DNA of 49,780 nt from Clostridiales bacterium (GCA_031289755.1 JAITOU010000046.1:1-49780); one strand, 5' to 3'; numbered from the stretch's first letter, positions 15,865-23,526 are shown. Notes: generated by a model from the sequence alone, not told the origin. Numbers and translations: made by a program.

Positions 15865-17061
15865 ATGAAATCTATAAAAAATTATGCAAACGTTTTATTT
15901 GCCTTTATACCCGTGGCTCTCATGTATTTTTGCGCCTTGCTTTTTGTCGGCGCAAATGCCGTGTCGGTCACGTTGTTTGCTTATGCCGCATCGGCTATAC
16001 TTATAGCCAATACGGTCATATACTCTTATCTCGGAAGCTCACACCGACAAAACCGCATACTGTACGTCTTTTTAAATCTTTTTACGGTAAGCGTCATAAA
16101 ACACATATTTATAGTCGCGGCGGCAGGCACGGGCGCGTGGTTTTTTTACGGAAACGCCGACTTGGCGGCGGCGATAGTATTTTTTGCTTATTATGCCGCA
16201 GGCTTTGCGGCAACCTTTGTCAAAAAAGAAAAAGGAACGGACTATACAAGCTATTTAAAGGAAGCCGCTTTGTATATGATATATCTCGCTTTTGTCGGTC
16301 ACTATGTCTGGGCAATAGCGGCGGCGGCGTTTATCTTCTTTTATGCGGCAAGTATCGGCGCAAAAAAAAGCCTGATAACCTCCGCAGTGATTTTTGTATT
16401 GACGACGGCATTGTACGTTGTGTTTTCTACCGCTTCGTACAACATTTATCCCGATAGCTTAAAGTCTCTTAAATTGACGTTCTTTATTCTCTTTCTCGCC
16501 GTTCTGATTGCGTGGTTTGTGCATTCGCTCTTGGTTTATAAGGATTTTACGTCCGGCGACAGCCTTGCAAAAAAAACAAATCTCAAATACCTTATAGTGT
16601 CGGCTTCGCCTTTTTTGCTGTTATGGTATTACATATTCAGCGACATCACGGGCATAAGCACGGGAACGGACAGCAGCGTTTATTTCTTTATGAAAATCCG
16701 AACCGATGCACCGCCCGTCTTGTTAGCTCTAATCACCGGAGCATTGACGCTTTCGCTTATAGCCTTTACTCTCTATATCACGGTCATTGCCTATATCGAC
16801 AAGAAAGCCGATACGGTATCCGACGATAAAAAGACGCAAGCCGAGCCGGAAGAACCGTCCGACGGCTTTGTGCCTTTCGACATATCGGCGGCATTACCCG
16901 ACGCATTCAAAAACGAAGGTATACCTATTTCCGTGCCTTACGACATAAATTTCTTAAAAGAAAAAATAGCCCGTCAGCCCGTCTCGAACGATAACGAAGA
17001 CGAGGAAAGCAAAAAAATAGACGATATACTCAACAAAATCAACAGAGACGTCAATAAATAA
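15865..17061 (+). CDS. Unassigned polytopic membrane protein
   Basis: This 398-residue product has about ten hydrophobic segments in the first 310 residues. A hydrophilic tail of about 85 residues is rich in Asp, Glu and Pro, ends with IDDILNKINRDVNK, and may form a short helix or coiled coil at its end. No recognisable catalytic or transport motif is visible. It follows the preceding membrane protein by 28 bases and shares its architecture (membrane bundle plus charged C-terminal tail) and similar length, without clear sequence repetition. The start at 15865 is preceded by GGAATAGGAAAAG, an acceptable ribosome-binding site. Confidence 0.75.
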   Translation: MKSIKNYANVLFAFIPVALMYFCALLFVGANAVSVTLFAYAASAILIANTVIYSYLGSSHRQNRILYVFLNLFTVSVIKHIFIVAAAGTGAWFFYGNADLAAAIVFFAYYAAGFAATFVKKEKGTDYTSYLKEAALYMIYLAFVGHYVWAIAAAAFIFFYAASIGAKKSLITSAVIFVLTTALYVVFSTASYNIYPDSLKSLKLTFFILFLAVLIAWFVHSLLVYKDFTSGDSLAKKTNLKYLIVSASPFLLLWYYIFSDITGISTGTDSSVYFFMKIRTDAPPVLLALITGALTLSLIAFTLYITVIAYIDKKADTVSDDKKTQAEPEEPSDGFVPFDISAALPDAFKNEGIPISVPYDINFLKEKIARQPVSNDNEDEESKKIDDILNKINRDVNK

Positions 17062-17220
17062 CATTAAAGACGATATTGCATGACAAATAAGTAATTCTGA
17101 CAATTAAAATGCGAACGTGATTGGTATTTCACGTCCGTATTTTTATAAAAGGCACTGTCTTAAAACAATGCGAATTTTTATGTAAATTATGTACAAAGCC
17201 CGAAAGTTCATAAAAAATTA

Positions 17221-17249
17221 TTGACAAATAATAATATTTAATGTATAAT
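17221..17249 (+). promoter_or_regulatory. Perfect consensus promoter of a candidate small RNA
   Basis: TTGACA (17221-17226) and TATAAT (17244-17249) are both perfect with a 17-base spacer. No protein start follows before the terminator near 17366-17410, so the transcript appears to be a short RNA starting near 17256. Confidence 0.85.
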
Positions 17250-17255
17250 ACAAGT

Positions 17256-17414
17256 ATTGCAAATTGCATTACAGTGCAAAGTCAAAAAGGTATCGGGGGA
17301 GAGAATACGCTTAGGCGTTTTAAAATTGCCGGTTTCATTAAGCTCTTAGGGAGTTAAAAAAAAGCAAGATTAAAGCCGTTTGAAACATTGTTTCGGACGG
17401 CTTTAATCTTTCTG
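17256..17414 (+). ncRNA. Candidate structured small RNA, about 155 nt
   Basis: It is bounded by a perfect promoter and an intrinsic terminator. The terminator stem is 14 bp (17366-17379 with 17397-17410), has an inner GAAAC/GTTTC stem, and is followed by a short T-rich tail. Inside are a hairpin TTGCA/TGCAA (17264-17279) and two hairpins that both present CTTAGG in or next to the loop (17307-17318, and 17338-17357 with a one-base bulge). No ORF with a start codon is visible. Position before purC recalls reports of 6S RNA near purine genes, but the long closing stem of 6S RNA is not apparent and I do not assign it. It matches no riboswitch consensus I can recall. Confidence 0.55.
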
Positions 17415-17445
17415 CTTAAAATTTATCTCCTTTGCGCGGTGTTTC
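17413..17445. repeat. Dispersed AT-rich repeat, copy A
   Basis: These 33 bases are identical to 17578-17610, exactly 165 bases apart. The copy begins at the end of the small-RNA terminator. GCGCGGTGTT (17434-17443) also pairs with AACACCGTGC (17453-17462). The stretch between the two copies holds further nested inverted repeats (17480-17511, and GCCTTG/CAAGGC around 17515-17535). Confidence 0.9.
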
Positions 17446-17552
17446 TATCGTCAACACCGTGCAAATCAAATAAAATTTTAAGGCGGCGTCTTTTTTGCCG
17501 CAAACCGCCTTCTTGCCTTGATAATAGCACAAGGCTATTACCTGCGCCAACA

Positions 17553-17610
17553 AGCCGCTTTACGCCTAAAAAATACTTGCTTAAAATTTATCTCCTTTGC
17601 GCGGTGTTTC
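17553..17610. repeat. Dispersed AT-rich repeat, copy B (long form)
   Basis: Besides the 33 bases shared with copy A (17578-17610), the segment 17553-17602 matches 42677-42726 over about 50 bases, starting AGCCGCT. The core CTAAAAAATACTTG then TTAAAATTTATC recurs at 46669-46694. On the opposite strand the unit begins with AAGGAGATAAATTTTAA, so it could carry a ribosome-binding-like motif. Confidence 0.85.
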
Positions 17611-17611
17611 C

Positions 17612-17640
17612 TTGACTAAATTGTCATAATAAGCTAAAAT
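17612..17640 (+). promoter_or_regulatory. Promoter of purC
   Basis: TTGACT (17612-17617) and TAAAAT (17635-17640) are 17 bases apart and begin immediately after repeat copy B. The purC ATG lies 67 bases downstream. This makes purC independent of the upstream small-RNA transcript. Confidence 0.7.
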
Positions 17641-17706
17641 AGTTTTATATAAATATTACTTGGGCGCAAGCCTTAATTTATCTAAAAAACGAGAGGTATT
17701 TAATTT

Positions 17707-18414
17707 ATGAAAGAGACGGAGCTTTTGTATGAAGGCAAGGCAAAAAAAGTGTGGAAGACCGACAATGACGACGTACTCATAGTCGATTATAAGGACGACG
17801 CGACGGCATTTAACGGCTTAAAAAAGGGAACGATAGCCGGCAAGGGAGTCATAAACAACAAGGTTTCCAATCATATGTTTAAGCTGTTAGAGAAGCAAGG
17901 CATACCGACGCACTACGTCGAACAGCTATCCGACCGCAAGACGGCGGTCAAAAAGGTTTCGATTGTGCCGATAGAGGTCATCGTCCGAAACATCGCCGCC
18001 GGAAGCCTGTCAAAGCGGCTCGGGCTTGCCGAAGGCTATAAGCTCAAAAAAACCGTTCTCGAATATTGCTACAAGGACGACGCGCTCGGCGACCCTATGA
18101 TAAACGAATATCATATAAGAGCAATCGGACTTGCGACCGATGCGGAAGTGGCAAGGATAGCCGCTTATTCCTTTAAAATCAACGATTTTATGACGGAATA
18201 TCTGCGCGATGCGGGAATAGAGCTGATAGATTTTAAACTCGAATTTGGAAGATATAAGGGCGAAATAATACTTGCAGACGAGATTTCTCCCGATACCTGC
18301 CGTTTTTGGGATACCAAAACGGGCGAGAAGCTCGACAAAGACCGTTTTCGCAGAGATTTGGGCGGAGTAGAGGACGCTTACCGCGAGATATTGCGCCGCT
18401 TAATGGGCGAATAA
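17707..18414 (+). CDS. purC: Phosphoribosylaminoimidazole-succinocarboxamide synthase (SAICAR synthetase)
   Basis: PurC ligates aspartate to CAIR with ATP in de novo purine synthesis. The 235-residue protein has the normal length and the family's landmarks: [11 protein letters not shown] at the ATP loop, [38 protein letters not shown] sequence (here with I in the first position), and [20 protein letters not shown] with DTCRFWD. A GAGAGG motif precedes the ATG. It is followed after 84 bases by purB, the next enzyme to act on its product. Confidence 0.97.
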   Translation: MKETELLYEGKAKKVWKTDNDDVLIVDYKDDATAFNGLKKGTIAGKGVINNKVSNHMFKLLEKQGIPTHYVEQLSDRKTAVKKVSIVPIEVIVRNIAAGSLSKRLGLAEGYKLKKTVLEYCYKDDALGDPMINEYHIRAIGLATDAEVARIAAYSFKINDFMTEYLRDAGIELIDFKLEFGRYKGEIILADEISPDTCRFWDTKTGEKLDKDRFRRDLGGVEDAYREILRRLMGE

Positions 18415-18498
18415 CAGCTTGCTTTGCAACGGACAAATACATTAACCGTAGCTTAAATCAAATTTGCGCCGTATCAAAAAACGGCGTGCGGAGCAGAT

Positions 18499-19935
18499 AT
18501 GCAAAATTATGATGTTTATGAAAATCCTTTGATAACGCGTTATGCGAGCCGCGCTATGTCGTCGGTTTTTTCGGAAAGAAACAGGATAGGGCTTTTTAGA
18601 AAGCTTTGGATTGCGCTTGCGGAGAGCGAAAAAGAACTCGGATTGAAGATTACCGACGAACAGATAGCGCAGCTCAAAAAATTTGCCGATGATATAAACT
18701 TTGAAAGAGCGGCGGAGCTTGAAAAGGAAGTCCGCCACGACGTCATGGCCCATGTAAGGGCATACGGCGAGCAAGCCCCCGACGCGATGCGGATAATACA
18801 TCTCGGCGCGACAAGCTGCTATGTCACCGACAATGCCGACATCATCATATACCGCGACGCGCTCAAACTCATCGGCAAAAAGGTACTCAACGTCATAAAC
18901 AATCTCAAAAATTTTGCTCTCAAATACAAGGCTTTGCCGACACTCGGCTTTACTCATCTCCAATCGGCTCAACTGACTACGGTGGGGAAGCGCGCTTCGC
19001 TCTGGCTGTACGACCTTTATCTCGATTATATAGACGTCGAGAATGCCTTAAAGGATTTCCGTTTAAGGGGAGTCAAGGGAACGACCGGTACGCAGGCATC
19101 CTTTCTCGCTCTCTTTGACGGCGACGACGCTAAGGTCAAGAAGCTCGAAAAAACCGTCGCGTCAAAAATGGGCTTCGATAAGGTCTTTTCGGTGACGGGG
19201 CAGACGTACACGCGAAAATTCGATTACAAAATTCTCGCCCTGCTGTCGCAAATCGCTCAGAGCGCGTCAAAATTTAGCAACGATATGCGCCTTCTTCAAC
19301 ACATGAAGGAGCTTGAAGAGCCGTTTGAAAAGTCGCAGATAGGCAGCTCGGCTATGGCTTACAAGCGCAATCCTATGAGAAGCGAACGCATAACCTCTCT
19401 CTCGCGCTTTGTCATGTCCTTGCCGTCAAACGGCGCATTTACCGCCGGAACGCAATGGTTGGAGCGCACTCTCGACGACAGCGCAAACAGGCGCATAGTT
19501 ATCGGACAGGCCTTTTTGGCGCTCGACGGAATATTGGAGATTTTTCTCAACATCACCGAGAATATTTGCGTATACGAAAAAATCATAAAGAAGCATATCG
19601 ATGCGGAGCTGCCTTTTATGGCGACGGAAGAGATATTGATGGCTTGCGTCAAGGCGGGCGGCGACAGGCAGGAGCTGCATGAAAAAATAAGAGTTTTGTC
19701 TATGGAAAGCGCAAGGAGAGTCAAGCAGGACGGCGGGGAAAACGACCTTGTCGAAAGGATAAAAAAAGAAAAGCTCTTCGCTTCGGTTCATGCCGACCTT
19801 GACGGTATTTTGGACGCGGCACGCTTTACCGGCAGGGCTGCAAAGCAAACGGAAGAGCTTATAAAGGACGAGATAGAGCCGCTTTTAAAGGCACACGGAA
19901 GCGAGCTTGACTTAAAGGGCAACGTAAACGTTTAA
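18499..19935 (+). CDS. purB: Adenylosuccinate lyase
   Basis: PurB removes fumarate from SAICAR and from adenylosuccinate. The 478-residue protein carries the catalytic regions HDVMAHVRAYGEQ, HLGATSCYVTDNAD, TLGFTHLQSAQLTTVGKR and the signature GSSAMAYKRNPMRSE. Its length and YKRNP signature resemble the longer, animal-like adenylosuccinate lyase subgroup rather than the 430-residue Bacillus form. GGAG lies before the ATG. purC and purB adjacent suggests a two-gene purine unit; purL is 17.5 kb away, so the pathway is dispersed. Confidence 0.96.
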   Translation: MQNYDVYENPLITRYASRAMSSVFSERNRIGLFRKLWIALAESEKELGLKITDEQIAQLKKFADDINFERAAELEKEVRHDVMAHVRAYGEQAPDAMRIIHLGATSCYVTDNADIIIYRDALKLIGKKVLNVINNLKNFALKYKALPTLGFTHLQSAQLTTVGKRASLWLYDLYLDYIDVENALKDFRLRGVKGTTGTQASFLALFDGDDAKVKKLEKTVASKMGFDKVFSVTGQTYTRKFDYKILALLSQIAQSASKFSNDMRLLQHMKELEEPFEKSQIGSSAMAYKRNPMRSERITSLSRFVMSLPSNGAFTAGTQWLERTLDDSANRRIVIGQAFLALDGILEIFLNITENICVYEKIIKKHIDAELPFMATEEILMACVKAGGDRQELHEKIRVLSMESARRVKQDGGENDLVERIKKEKLFASVHADLDGILDAARFTGRAAKQTEELIKDEIEPLLKAHGSELDLKGNVNV

Positions 19936-20055
19936 AGCCCTTTGCGCCGCCAAATAAAGAATTTCATACGGCAACAAGTCAATGCTTTATATTCTTAAAG
20001 GATTTCATGTATTATATTATGTAAATTTAGTATAAAAAATCGGGAGATACAAAAA

Positions 20056-21342
20056 ATGCTGGATATAAAATTGTTAAGAGAAAATCCGGAAGCGGTAAAA
20101 GAAAATATAAGGAAAAAATTTCAGGACTTTAAGCTTCCTTTGGTAGACGAAGTGCTGGCTTTGGACACAAAGCTCAAAAAGAGTATAAAGGAAACAGACG
20201 ACCTTAGGGCGTCGCGCAATACTCTTTCCAAAGAAATAGGCGCGCTCATGTCCGTCGGCAAAAAAGACGAAGCCGAAAAGGTCAAAGCGCGTGTCACCGC
20301 CAACGCCGAAAAGCTCGCGCAGTTGGAAACCGAAAAGGAAGAATACGAGAAACGCATAAGACAAATTATGCTGACCTTGCCGAATATCATCGACCCGTCC
20401 GTGCCTGTCGGCAAGGACGATTCGGCGAATGTCGAACGCGAAAGATTCGGCGAACCCGTCGTTCCAGATTTTGAAATACCTTATCATACCGACCTTATGG
20501 AAGGCCTTGATGGCATTGACCTCGAAAGCGCAAGACGCGTCGCAGGTAACGGCTTTTATTATCTTACGGGTGATATTGCACGGCTTCATTCGGCGATATT
20601 GTCGTATGCGAGAGATTTTATGATTGAGCGCGGCTTTACCTATTGTATACCGCCTTATCTCATACGTTCCGAAGTCGTGGACGGCGTAATGTCATTCGCC
20701 GAAATGGACGCGATGATGTACAAGATAGAAGGCGAAGATTTGTTTTTAATCGGCACGAGCGAGCATTCTATGATAGGACGCTTTATCGACACAATTATCC
20801 CCGAAGAAAAGCTTCCTTACGCTCTGACGTCGTATTCGCCTTGCTTCCGAAAGGAAAAAGGCGCGCACGGCATGGAAGAACGCGGCGTATACCGCATACA
20901 TCAGTTTGAAAAACAAGAGATGATAGTCGTATGCCGTCCGGAGGACAGCGCGCTTTGGTTTGACAGGCTGTGGAAGAACACCGTTGATTTTTTTCGCACG
21001 CTCGACATTCCCGTCAGGACGCTCGAATGCTGTTCGGGGGATTTGGCGGACTTAAAGGTCAAGTCGCTCGACGTCGAAGCATGGTCGCCGAGACAGCGTA
21101 AATATTTTGAAGTCGGCTCTTGCTCAAATCTCGGCGACGCTCAGGCGCGCCGCTTAAAAATCCGCGTCAACGGAAAGAACGGAAAATATTTTGCGCACAC
21201 CCTAAACAACACCGTAGTAGCGCCGCCGCGTATGCTGATAGCCTTTTTGGAAAACAATTTAAAGGCGGACGGCAGCGTGAGCATTCCGTTAAGCCTTAGG
21301 GCGTATATGGGCGGAAAGACCGCGATAGTCAAGCAAAAGTAA
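20056..21342 (+). CDS. serS: Seryl-tRNA synthetase, variant form
   Basis: SerS charges tRNA-Ser. The 428-residue protein has the N-terminal coiled-coil tRNA-binding arm (about 28-105, rich in Lys/Glu heptads), then the class II core. Motif 2 is FRKEKGAHGMEERGVYRIHQFEK. A segment reads CCSGDLADLKVKSLDVEAWSPRQRKYFEVGS, and motif 3 is TLNNTVVAPPRMLIAFLENN. The last two differ from the common NGSGLAVGR-type motif 3 and look like the alternative SerRS group found in some Clostridia. A GGGAG ribosome-binding site precedes the ATG. No T-box is visible in the 120-base upstream gap. Confidence 0.95.
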   Translation: MLDIKLLRENPEAVKENIRKKFQDFKLPLVDEVLALDTKLKKSIKETDDLRASRNTLSKEIGALMSVGKKDEAEKVKARVTANAEKLAQLETEKEEYEKRIRQIMLTLPNIIDPSVPVGKDDSANVERERFGEPVVPDFEIPYHTDLMEGLDGIDLESARRVAGNGFYYLTGDIARLHSAILSYARDFMIERGFTYCIPPYLIRSEVVDGVMSFAEMDAMMYKIEGEDLFLIGTSEHSMIGRFIDTIIPEEKLPYALTSYSPCFRKEKGAHGMEERGVYRIHQFEKQEMIVVCRPEDSALWFDRLWKNTVDFFRTLDIPVRTLECCSGDLADLKVKSLDVEAWSPRQRKYFEVGSCSNLGDAQARRLKIRVNGKNGKYFAHTLNNTVVAPPRMLIAFLENNLKADGSVSIPLSLRAYMGGKTAIVKQK

Positions 21343-21396
21343 TCGGCTTTTAATAGATATGCGGCGATGTGCGCGTATCGATTCGGGGGGAGTAAT

Positions 21397-22020
21397 ATGA
21401 TAACGATAGTGGACTACAACGCCGGCAATCTTACTTCTGTGAGAAGGGCTCTCGATTATTTGGGAATACAATGCCGCGTTTCGGGAGAAGCGGCGGATAT
21501 AATCTCCGCCGAAAGAATAATCTTTCCCGGCGTCGGCAACGCTCAGTCGGCTATGGAAAATTTGAACAAAACGGGAATAGCCGCCGCGCTCAAAACGGCG
21601 GTTGCGAGCGGCACGCCTTTTTTGGGGATATGTCTGGGAATGCAGATAATGATGTCTCACTCCGACGAAGGCGACGTCAAATGCTTAGATTTTTTTGACG
21701 GAAACGTGGTCTTGTTAAAGCCGAGTGACCGCCGTTTAAAGATTCCGCATATGGGCTGGGACAGCTTAAAATACAAGAAAAAACACAAGCTTTTTGACGG
21801 TATAGACCCTAAATCGGAATTTTATTTTGTACATTCCTATTACGCCAATCCCACCGATTTTAAAGACGTCATAGCCCTGTCCGAACACGGAATAGATTTT
21901 GCGGCGGTAATAGGCAAAGGCAATATGTTTGCCTGTCAGTTTCACCCCGAAAAAAGCGGTGAAGCGGGCTTGAAGATTTTGAAAAACTTTTCGGTATGGA
22001 ACGGGGAAGTGGCTTTATAA
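21397..22020 (+). CDS. hisH: Imidazole glycerol phosphate synthase glutaminase subunit HisH
   Basis: HisH hydrolyses glutamine and channels ammonia to HisF. The 207-residue product (start at 21397 after a GGGGGGAG site) is a class I amidotransferase. The nucleophile Cys lies in FLGICLGMQ, with downstream FVHSYYA and the catalytic His and Glu in QFHPEKSG. The frame is open upstream to 21367, but the conserved MITIVDYNAGNL start fits the ribosome-binding site. It precedes hisF by 67 bases. No other histidine gene is in the window, so the pair could serve either histidine synthesis or an amidation step in surface-sugar synthesis, where HisHF-like pairs are also used. Confidence 0.9.
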   Translation: MITIVDYNAGNLTSVRRALDYLGIQCRVSGEAADIISAERIIFPGVGNAQSAMENLNKTGIAAALKTAVASGTPFLGICLGMQIMMSHSDEGDVKCLDFFDGNVVLLKPSDRRLKIPHMGWDSLKYKKKHKLFDGIDPKSEFYFVHSYYANPTDFKDVIALSEHGIDFAAVIGKGNMFACQFHPEKSGEAGLKILKNFSVWNGEVAL

Positions 22021-22087
22021 AATAGAGCTATAATATTAAAAAAATTTCAAAACAAAATTTTTTCCGCTAATGTAAGGAATTGAAATT

Positions 22088-22861
22088 ATGTTGAGCAAAA
22101 GACTTATAGCGTGTCTTGATATACGCAACGGAAATCTCGCCAAAAGCATAAAATTTGTCAATACAAAGGAAATAGGCGACGCCGTAGAAGCGGCAGGCAG
22201 ATATTATGCCGACGGCGCGGACGAATTGGTTTTTTATGATATCAACGCTTCCTTTGAGAACCGCGATATACTTATAGATACGGTCAATAAGGTGGCAAAT
22301 CAGGTATTTATTCCTTTTTCGGTGGGGGGCGGGCTAAGGACGCTCGACGATTGCATAGGCGTCATACTCGCCGGAGCGGAGAAGATACATTTAAATTCCA
22401 ACGCGGTCAAAAATCCCACGCTCATATCGGAGGTCGCAAGGCGGTTCGGCGTGCAGTGCATGATACTGTCGACGGACGTTTTGAGAATGGAGAAGTCGGC
22501 AAGGATAAAGTCGGGCTTTGAGATAGTTATCAACGGCGGACGCACGCGCACGGGCTTAGATGCCTTAGAATGGATAAAAAAGGGCGTGGATTTGGGCGCG
22601 GGCGAGGTCGTCTTAAACGCCATAGACGCCGACGGGACTCTAAACGGCTACGATATAGAATTGACAAGGCTCATCGCCGACAGCATAAACGTTCCCGTCG
22701 TGGCGAGCGGCGGCGCAGGCAGTCCGGAGCATATAAAGGAAGTTCTGACCGACGGCGGCGCGGACGCAGCGCTCGTTTCTTCGATAATACACTATAAAAA
22801 TTATACACTCGGAGAAATCAAAGATTATTTAAATAAGGCAGGGGTAAAGGTAAGGCTATAA
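22088..22861 (+). CDS. hisF: Imidazole glycerol phosphate synthase cyclase subunit HisF
   Basis: HisF uses ammonia from HisH to form imidazole glycerol phosphate and AICAR. The 257-residue (beta-alpha)8 barrel keeps Asp11 in ACLDI and the second catalytic Asp in STDVLR, plus the phosphate loops SVGGGLR and ASGGAG and the IDADGTLNGYD segment. Several normally strict stretches differ: NGNLAKSIKF replaces the usual DGRVVKGVNF, and STDVLRMEKS replaces AIDAKR. The enzyme is therefore somewhat divergent but has its catalytic residues. It is paired with hisH and followed by a hairpin terminator. Confidence 0.88.
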   Translation: MLSKRLIACLDIRNGNLAKSIKFVNTKEIGDAVEAAGRYYADGADELVFYDINASFENRDILIDTVNKVANQVFIPFSVGGGLRTLDDCIGVILAGAEKIHLNSNAVKNPTLISEVARRFGVQCMILSTDVLRMEKSARIKSGFEIVINGGRTRTGLDALEWIKKGVDLGAGEVVLNAIDADGTLNGYDIELTRLIADSINVPVVASGGAGSPEHIKEVLTDGGADAALVSSIIHYKNYTLGEIKDYLNKAGVKVRL

Positions 22862-22865
22862 AAAA

Positions 22866-22894
22866 GGGGATAGCTACCCCCACGATTTCTTTTT
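22866..22894 (+). terminator. Terminator after hisF
   Basis: GGGG (22866-22869) and CCCC (22877-22880) close a short hairpin over ATAGCTA, followed after a CACGA spacer by a T-rich tail ending TTTTT near 22890-22894. Confidence 0.5.
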
Positions 22895-22926
22895 GTTTAA
22901 TCTTTTAAAAACTTAATCAAAAAATA

Positions 22927-22954
22927 TTGACTTTAATTATTTTTAAATTATAAT
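22927..22954 (+). promoter_or_regulatory. Promoter of a second candidate small RNA
   Basis: TTGACT (22927-22932) and a perfect TATAAT (22949-22954) have a 16-base spacer. They point rightward into an 85-base structured segment and not toward a co-directional gene. Confidence 0.7.
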
Positions 22955-22960
22955 AACATA

Positions 22961-23046
22961 GTTTTAGCGTTCGAAAATGCTATTGAGATCGGGTGGCTAA
23001 ATGCGCTCGGATACCAAAGCCAAGAGTTTATCTCTCGGCTTTTTTA
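22961..23046 (+). ncRNA. Candidate small structured RNA, about 85 nt
   Basis: The predicted transcript starts near 22961. It forms a seven-pair hairpin with a CGAA tetraloop (22965-22971 with 22976-22982), continues through a G-rich middle (GAUCGGGUGGCU), and ends in a terminator stem 23018-23026 with 23032-23040 (one A/C mismatch) followed by six Ts. GGCU at 22995-22998 can pair with AGCC at 23018-23021, the 5' arm of the terminator, so a riboswitch-like alternative fold is possible. The downstream gene is convergent, so this looks like a free-standing RNA. It could also be antisense to the 3' untranslated region of the regulator gene. Family unknown. Confidence 0.5.
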
Positions 23047-23067
23047 CTTTTTTATTTTATCTCGAAC

Positions 23068-23349
23068 TTATATTTTGAAAAACAATTTTATATATTCTAA
23101 TTTTTTTTGGATATCGGTCAATTCATCGACGCATTTTTGATTGCTGTAAAGATTGACCGTGCTTCTGCATAACAAATAATCGACTGTGACATTAAAAAAA
23201 TCCGCAAGCTTTATTAAGGCATAGCTATCGGGATTTGTTTTTCCCGTTTCATAATTTGACAGCGTTTTTTGGTCGATACCTGTTTTGTCCGCGACATCGA
23301 TTTGTCTAAGGTCTTTGTCTTCACGCAATGCTTTTATTCTGTTTTCCAT
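23068..23349 (-). CDS. Xre-family (HTH_3) transcriptional regulator
   Basis: The 93-residue protein has a Cro/CI-type helix-turn-helix at about 4-58 (IKALREDKDLRQIDVADKTGIDQKTLSNYETGKTNP in overlapping parts, then LIKLADFFNVTVDYLL). A 30-residue C-terminal helix follows that may dimerise. The start at 23349 is preceded on the minus strand by ACGAGG; the longer frame to 23412 runs through the operator region and is unlikely. It is divergent from a radical SAM maturase, with two identical-type palindromes between the genes. I infer that it autoregulates and controls the maturase and peptide genes. Confidence 0.9.
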   Translation of the reverse strand: MENRIKALREDKDLRQIDVADKTGIDQKTLSNYETGKTNPDSYALIKLADFFNVTVDYLLCRSTVNLYSNQKCVDELTDIQKKLEYIKLFFKI

Positions 23350-23380
23350 GATGTAAACCTCGTTAAGTAGTTTGTGTAAT

Positions 23381-23400
23381 TTTACTAAATATTTAGTAAA
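23381..23400. promoter_or_regulatory. Palindromic operator O1
   Basis: TTTACTAAATATTTAGTAAA is a perfect 20-base palindrome. Its TACTAA-N4-TTAGTA core matches operator O2. It lies just upstream of the -35 of the maturase promoter and within the leader or -10 region of the leftward regulator gene (a TAAAAT -10 is possible on that strand, with a weak -35). Confidence 0.85.
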
Positions 23401-23405
23401 AACTA

Positions 23406-23434
23406 TTGACATACTTATAATTTGGTGATATCAT
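23406..23434 (+). promoter_or_regulatory. Promoter of the radical SAM maturase
   Basis: TTGACA (23406-23411) and TATCAT (23429-23434) are separated by 17 bases. O1 ends five bases upstream and O2 begins eight bases after the -10, at the expected transcription start, so regulator bound at both sites would enclose the promoter. Confidence 0.8.
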
Positions 23435-23441
23435 GAATTTA

Positions 23442-23457
23442 TACTAATATATTAGTA
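23442..23457. promoter_or_regulatory. Palindromic operator O2
   Basis: TACTAATATATTAGTA is a perfect 16-base palindrome with the same TACTAA-N4-TTAGTA layout as the core of O1 (23383-23398). It covers the predicted +1 of the maturase transcript. Confidence 0.85.
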
Positions 23458-23526
23458 CAGATTGTGACGAATAGTGATAACGTTACTCATTGTCTGAAAA
23501 GAGTATTAAAATAAAGGTGATATTTC

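Noticed and set aside
17256..17414. Assignment of the small RNA as 6S RNA
   Set aside because: Its place before a purine gene is suggestive, but the long closing helix and open central bubble of 6S RNA are not evident, and the length is short.
19936..20055. Possible T-box leader before serS
   Set aside because: The gap is only 120 bases and shows no T-box consensus, specifier stem or terminator.
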